A DNA stretch of 64,000 nucleotides, from positions 62,001 to 126,000 of the forward strand of contig NZ_JABWCS010000210.1 of NCBI RefSeq assembly GCF_013359945.1. The letters are read 5' to 3'. Within the stretch, counting starts at the first letter, position 1. Each line of letters opens with the position of its first letter. The position numbers and the translations under genes are program-made. Source of the DNA: Paenibacillus agri (GTDB lineage: Bacteria > Bacillota > Bacilli > Paenibacillales > Paenibacillaceae). A model generated the notes under the pieces. The model saw only the letters and a program-made list of their open reading frames with translations, was not told the origin of the DNA and made no database searches. This document shows positions 63,962 through 64,000 of the stretch, in pieces.

Positions 63962-64000
63962 TTGTCGAACTCCTTTTATGAATACTGATTTCAAGAATGA

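Overview
The window looks like a chromosomal segment of a spore-forming Firmicute of the Paenibacillus type. GC is moderate, Shine-Dalgarno sites are strong (GGAGG), and GTG and TTG starts are common. There are three gerA-type spore germinant-receptor operons, a YesMN-controlled sugar ABC importer, a glgC-glgD-glgP glycogen cluster and bacillithiol-linked redox proteins (YtxJ family). No rRNA, tRNA, CRISPR array, insertion sequence or phage gene was seen.

Layout. 1-5607: ABC sugar importer (permease, lipoprotein) with its YesN/YesM two-component system. 5954-10335: MarR regulator, MFS exporter, GNAT, small winged-helix-like protein and free-methionine-sulfoxide reductase. 10427-15227: glgC-glgD-glgP. 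15693-18652: OmpR/HK pair and a lipoprotein. 18653-19380: repeat-dense non-coding stretch. 19381-23001: ykcC/ykcB-like glycosyltransferase pair, the second with two very Gly-rich segments. 23002-23971: second repeat-rich non-coding stretch. 23972-26601: four small enzyme-like genes. 26843-30897: ger operon 1 (A-C-D-B). 31110-39607: alkyltransferase-like protein, DUF1361, SulP/ArsR, a MarR-nitroreductase-monooxygenase operon, nitrilase, LipL and CHAD proteins. 39680-40413: MerR-thioredoxin operon with a textbook MerR-type promoter. 40508-44610: ger operon 2 (A-B-C). 44752-46952: ThuA, SDR, bacilliredoxin and glutaredoxin. 47027-54936: potassium (kdp) operon. 55584-56559: an unknown protein and a decayed ECF sigma-factor-like gene. 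56548-60622: ger operon 3 (A-C-D-B). 60774-61252: unknown small ORFs. 61544-63961: two hexapeptide acetyltransferases flanking an MFS transporter.

The most interesting unit is the kdp operon. A promoter leads into a clear ydaO/yuaA c-di-AMP riboswitch with an intrinsic terminator. It is followed by an unrecognised 139-residue Rossmann-like protein, a 37-residue membrane peptide, a 25-residue KdpF, KdpA, KdpB and KdpC. The last gene encodes two tandem copies of the KdpD N-terminal sensor (KdpD ATP-binding plus USP domain) with no membrane segments and no histidine kinase, and no kdpE is present. My inference is that potassium uptake is controlled here by c-di-AMP at the RNA level, with the kinase-less KdpD acting, if at all, on the pump or as a ligand sensor rather than by phosphotransfer.

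Several start codons were moved from the longest reading frame to a start with a well-spaced Shine-Dalgarno site, and the entries say so. Functional calls rest on recognised motifs and family resemblance read by eye; no database search was run.
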